The translations under genes and the position numbers were made by a program. A stretch of DNA of 64,000 bases, taken from contig JAGWIK010000004.1 in the NCBI GenBank assembly GCA_028866275.1, forward strand, positions 46,024 to 110,023. Reading direction: 5' to 3'. Within the stretch, counting starts at the first letter, position 1. Every line of letters begins with the position of its first letter. Below, piece by piece: positions 61,909 through 64,000 of this stretch. The DNA is from Alphaproteobacteria bacterium (GTDB lineage: Bacteria > Pseudomonadota > Alphaproteobacteria > UBA9219). The notes under the pieces were generated by a model. The model was not told the origin of the DNA, did not search any database, and saw only the letters and a list, made by a program, of their open reading frames with translations.

Positions 61909-62289
61909 TTAGGCCTTGGGAGGCGGCGGTTCGGGCGGCAGGGGTTTGCTGACTGCCATAGTATCCGTCAGATCGTAGGAATGGCTGACGGCATACTGAA
62001 CGGGAGCGGCATATTGCGCCGGAAGCATGGCTGTTTGAGCCATCGCCGCGCAGCAGGCATCGCACGCGGACGCCTTCATGCCTTTATCTTTATCGGCGTG
62101 GCCGCAGCAATCCATCGAGTTTTTTGAGGCTGACATATCCATACCGGCCATGTCTCCCATCATCGCCATCCGATCGCTGCTGGACATTGCCATTGCAGGC
62201 ATGGCAATCGCACTTCCGTTGCCAACAAGAAGGGCAACAGCAACAAGCATGACCACAAATTTCTTCAAACGGCTTTTCATAATTTTCAT
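61909..62289 (-). CDS. Met/Cys-rich secreted protein
   Basis: 126 residues. A signal peptide is followed by a stretch dense in metal ligands: M-P-A-M-A-M-S-S-S-D-R-M-A-M-M-G-D-M-A-G-M-D-M, then D-C-C-G-H and C-D-A-C-C. The C-terminus is Pro-rich (P-L-P-P-E-P-P-P-P). Such sequences bind Cu(I) or Ag(I). It is the first gene of the Cus operon. A second in-frame ATG at 62280 is also possible. Confidence 0.75.
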   Translation of the reverse strand: MKIMKSRLKKFVVMLVAVALLVGNGSAIAMPAMAMSSSDRMAMMGDMAGMDMSASKNSMDCCGHADKDKGMKASACDACCAAMAQTAMLPAQYAAPVQYAVSHSYDLTDTMAVSKPLPPEPPPPKA

Positions 62290-62410
62290 TATATTCTAAA
62301 CGGCAACTTATGACAAGTCATCAGTATAAAAGCTTGTCGTTAAACACATCTTAATCAGAAGATCAGGCACTTTTAGTGCCAAACTTTCAGCTCGGCCAAG
62401 CCGGACATTT

Positions 62411-63175
62411 TCATGATTTTGAAGGTGAGCCAGCAGTAACGGAGCGTTTGCGGATAAGCCCGACGCCGACAAACGATAGGGCTAAAATCCCGGTCATAAG
62501 TGCTGGAATACTCAGATCGCCTTCTGGCCATTTCACGCCTATGCCTTCGCCAACCCAGAAAAGGCCGAACGCCATAAGAATGACGGCAACGCCATATTTG
62601 AGGCTGTTTTCAGGAACGCGGCTGAGGGGCTTGTGCAGGGCGACCCCCAGAAATGCGACCAAGATCAGTGCGGCTAGTGCCCCAATGCTGGCGGGAACAA
62701 GCGATGTTTCCGCGGCCCCGACTGTAACGACGATGAAGACGACTTCAACCCCTTCGATCAGGACGGCTTTGAAACTGGTTAGGAAAGCCAGCTTGTCATG
62801 CTTAGTGCCTGTCTTGGCATTTTCTTCAAGCTGTTGCACTTCGCTGGCAAAGATGGCAGCTTCATCATGGAATGGAATGATGCCCGCAGCTCTCAGCATG
62901 GCCTTGCGGAGCCAGCGCACAGAAAAGATCAGCAACAAAACCCCGATGAAGATTTGAAGCCAGTTCAGGGGGAATAATTGGGGCGTCAGCAATGGCCCAA
63001 ATGCCAGAACCAGCACAGCCAGCACAGTCACCCCTGCGCCCGCCCCAAGAAGCGATATGCGCCAGCCACGCGAAACACCTACGGCGAGAACGATGGTAAG
63101 AGCCTCTACAAACTCGACCAGAGAAGCGAGAAAAGCGGCAAGAACCGTTCCGCCGGAGTGCATCCATTGGGCCAT
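62411..63175 (-). CDS. COG4280-like membrane protein
   Basis: 254 residues with about seven helices. The motifs E-F-V-E-A-L-T-I-V and L-I-E-G-V-E-V-V-F-I are paired acidic helices recalling the REXXE metal-permease pattern of FTR1-type transporters, and are typical of the uncharacterised COG4280 group. The substrate is unknown; a metal or cation is plausible given its neighbours. It may share regulation with the Cus genes but has a 121-base gap to them. Confidence 0.75.
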   Translation of the reverse strand: MAQWMHSGGTVLAAFLASLVEFVEALTIVLAVGVSRGWRISLLGAGAGVTVLAVLVLAFGPLLTPQLFPLNWLQIFIGVLLLIFSVRWLRKAMLRAAGIIPFHDEAAIFASEVQQLEENAKTGTKHDKLAFLTSFKAVLIEGVEVVFIVVTVGAAETSLVPASIGALAALILVAFLGVALHKPLSRVPENSLKYGVAVILMAFGLFWVGEGIGVKWPEGDLSIPALMTGILALSFVGVGLIRKRSVTAGSPSKS

Positions 63176-63197
63176 ATAAAATGCTCCATTATGCCGA

Positions 63198-63875
63198 CTA
63201 AAAGATTTTGGGCAGTAATCGCCACGGCGTCAATAACGTGTAGGAACGATACGCCGGAACCTCGGCCAATAATATGGCCTCTTCGTTATAAAGCCGCGCA
63301 ATGAACAATGGCACCATCAAAATCATAAATGCCAATCCCGCATAGGATGCCAAGGCGAGCGGAATGCCGCAAAAGGTGAGAAAGCCGCCCGCATACATGG
63401 GATGCCGAACAACTGCATATGGGCCGGTTGCAACGATAGTCTGACCTGGGTGAGCTTCGACAGTTGCCGATGCGTGATTGTTTTCACGAAAAACCAGAAG
63501 CGTGATGTAAAATCCAGCGATGATAAGAACGTCGCCGAGCAGGACTATTATGGGAGATGGATGATGTGAGTTGAAGCGATAATCAAGCACAGAACAAATG
63601 ACCTGACCGATTGAGATAATGCTTAACGACAGCATTATGACTTTCTGAATCTTTCGAGTTTCATGGCGATAGCCGCCATAGACGCGCTGTTCTAGAAGGG
63701 TTTTGTTATTTTTCCAGAGATAAGCTGTCAGCAAGACAGAGCAAGAAATAAAAACAACAAGAAAAATCCATGCTTGCCAATAATCAATTCTTCCTGCGGG
63801 AACGAAGATCATCACCGCCAGCATTAAAGAACGCATAAACAATCCGCGTATGGCATCTCTTTCAAGCTTCTGCAT
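63198..63875 (-). CDS. Isoprenylcysteine carboxyl methyltransferase family protein
   Basis: 225 residues from ATG 63875; a TTG start six codons earlier is possible. Five membrane helices are seen. The C-terminal G-P-Y-A-V-V-R-H-P-M-Y-A-G-G motif and the R-L-Y-N-E-E segment are the ICMT/NnrU-like SAM-binding signatures. In bacteria these enzymes modify membrane lipids or unknown small molecules, not isoprenylated proteins. It is placed 22 bases upstream of the COG4280-like gene on the same strand. Confidence 0.85.
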   Translation of the reverse strand: MQKLERDAIRGLFMRSLMLAVMIFVPAGRIDYWQAWIFLVVFISCSVLLTAYLWKNNKTLLEQRVYGGYRHETRKIQKVIMLSLSIISIGQVICSVLDYRFNSHHPSPIIVLLGDVLIIAGFYITLLVFRENNHASATVEAHPGQTIVATGPYAVVRHPMYAGGFLTFCGIPLALASYAGLAFMILMVPLFIARLYNEEAILLAEVPAYRSYTLLTPWRLLPKIF

Positions 63876-64000
63876 CTGCCGCCGATCTTCCAAATACTAG
63901 GCAGCCGATACTTTATGTTTTCAAACTTAGTGCAAACTTATGAGGCTTGAGATGCGATGCGGTATGCCTAATTTCTTTTTAAGCATAATTATTTTTGTGA

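Noticed and set aside
1..64000. CRISPR arrays, prophage or complete insertion sequences
   Set aside because: No spaced direct-repeat array, phage structural gene, integrase or intact transposase was seen by eye anywhere in the window.

Overview
The window reads as a chromosomal segment of an alphaproteobacterium with moderately high GC content. The evidence is a DivL-type PAS kinase with tyrosine in place of the phospho-accepting histidine, next to ahcY and tsaE; an alphaproteobacterial ruvC-ruvA-ruvB-ybgC-tolQRAB block; the order cmk-rpsA-ihfB; and a long proline-rich TolA. A Rhodospirillales or Micavibrio-like lineage is possible, but the sequence alone does not settle it.

Core region (1-19.8 kb): an NfeD gene overlapping the start of a gene that leaves the window, ruvC, a 54-residue orphan, ruvA-ruvB-ybgC-tolQ-tolR-tolA-tolB, cmk, rpsA, ihfB, rlmH, a DDAH-like amidinotransferase, ahcY, the divL homologue, tsaE, a frameshifted alaX, a BepA-like M48 protease, tRNA-Gln(CTG) and a membrane metallophosphoesterase. 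pal does not follow tolB.

Iron island (19.8-23.8 kb): two decayed genes, an FMN reductase and a LysR regulator, meet head-to-head at what looks like a deletion junction. Next comes a perfect 19-bp Fur box driving hemP and four tightly packed genes of unknown function. Three of these carry clustered-cysteine motifs. This is the best candidate for an undescribed system in the window.

Signalling, transport and redox region (23.8-46 kb): a MHYT hybrid kinase with a response regulator of odd architecture, an ABC-2 exporter, acetoacetate decarboxylase, two paralogous HxlR regulators that share a 41-bp palindromic operator, a NodT/MFP/RND pump, and several small regulator-oxidoreductase pairs whose palindromic operators are visible (MmyB-type, TetR, MarR). 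The stretch from about 42 to 46 kb looks richer in AT and holds gene debris: an HxlR fragment, and an amidohydrolase fragment cut by a 73-bp IS-like inverted-repeat element.

Two-component efflux region (46-55 kb): a QseBC/PmrAB-like pair in one coupled operon with a complete RND pump, a diacylglycerol kinase and a PAP2 phosphatase, followed by a PepSY gene. The same CTAAG-N6-CTAAG box lies 52-53 bp before the regulator gene and before the PepSY gene, which suggests one regulon for envelope stress or cation sensing.

Copper/silver region (55-64 kb, minus strand): a coupled operon encoding a Met/Cys-rich secreted protein, a YtkA/FixH-like protein, CusB, CusA, a DUF2231 membrane protein and CusC. 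Upstream lie a COG4280-like membrane protein and an isoprenylcysteine-methyltransferase-like protein.
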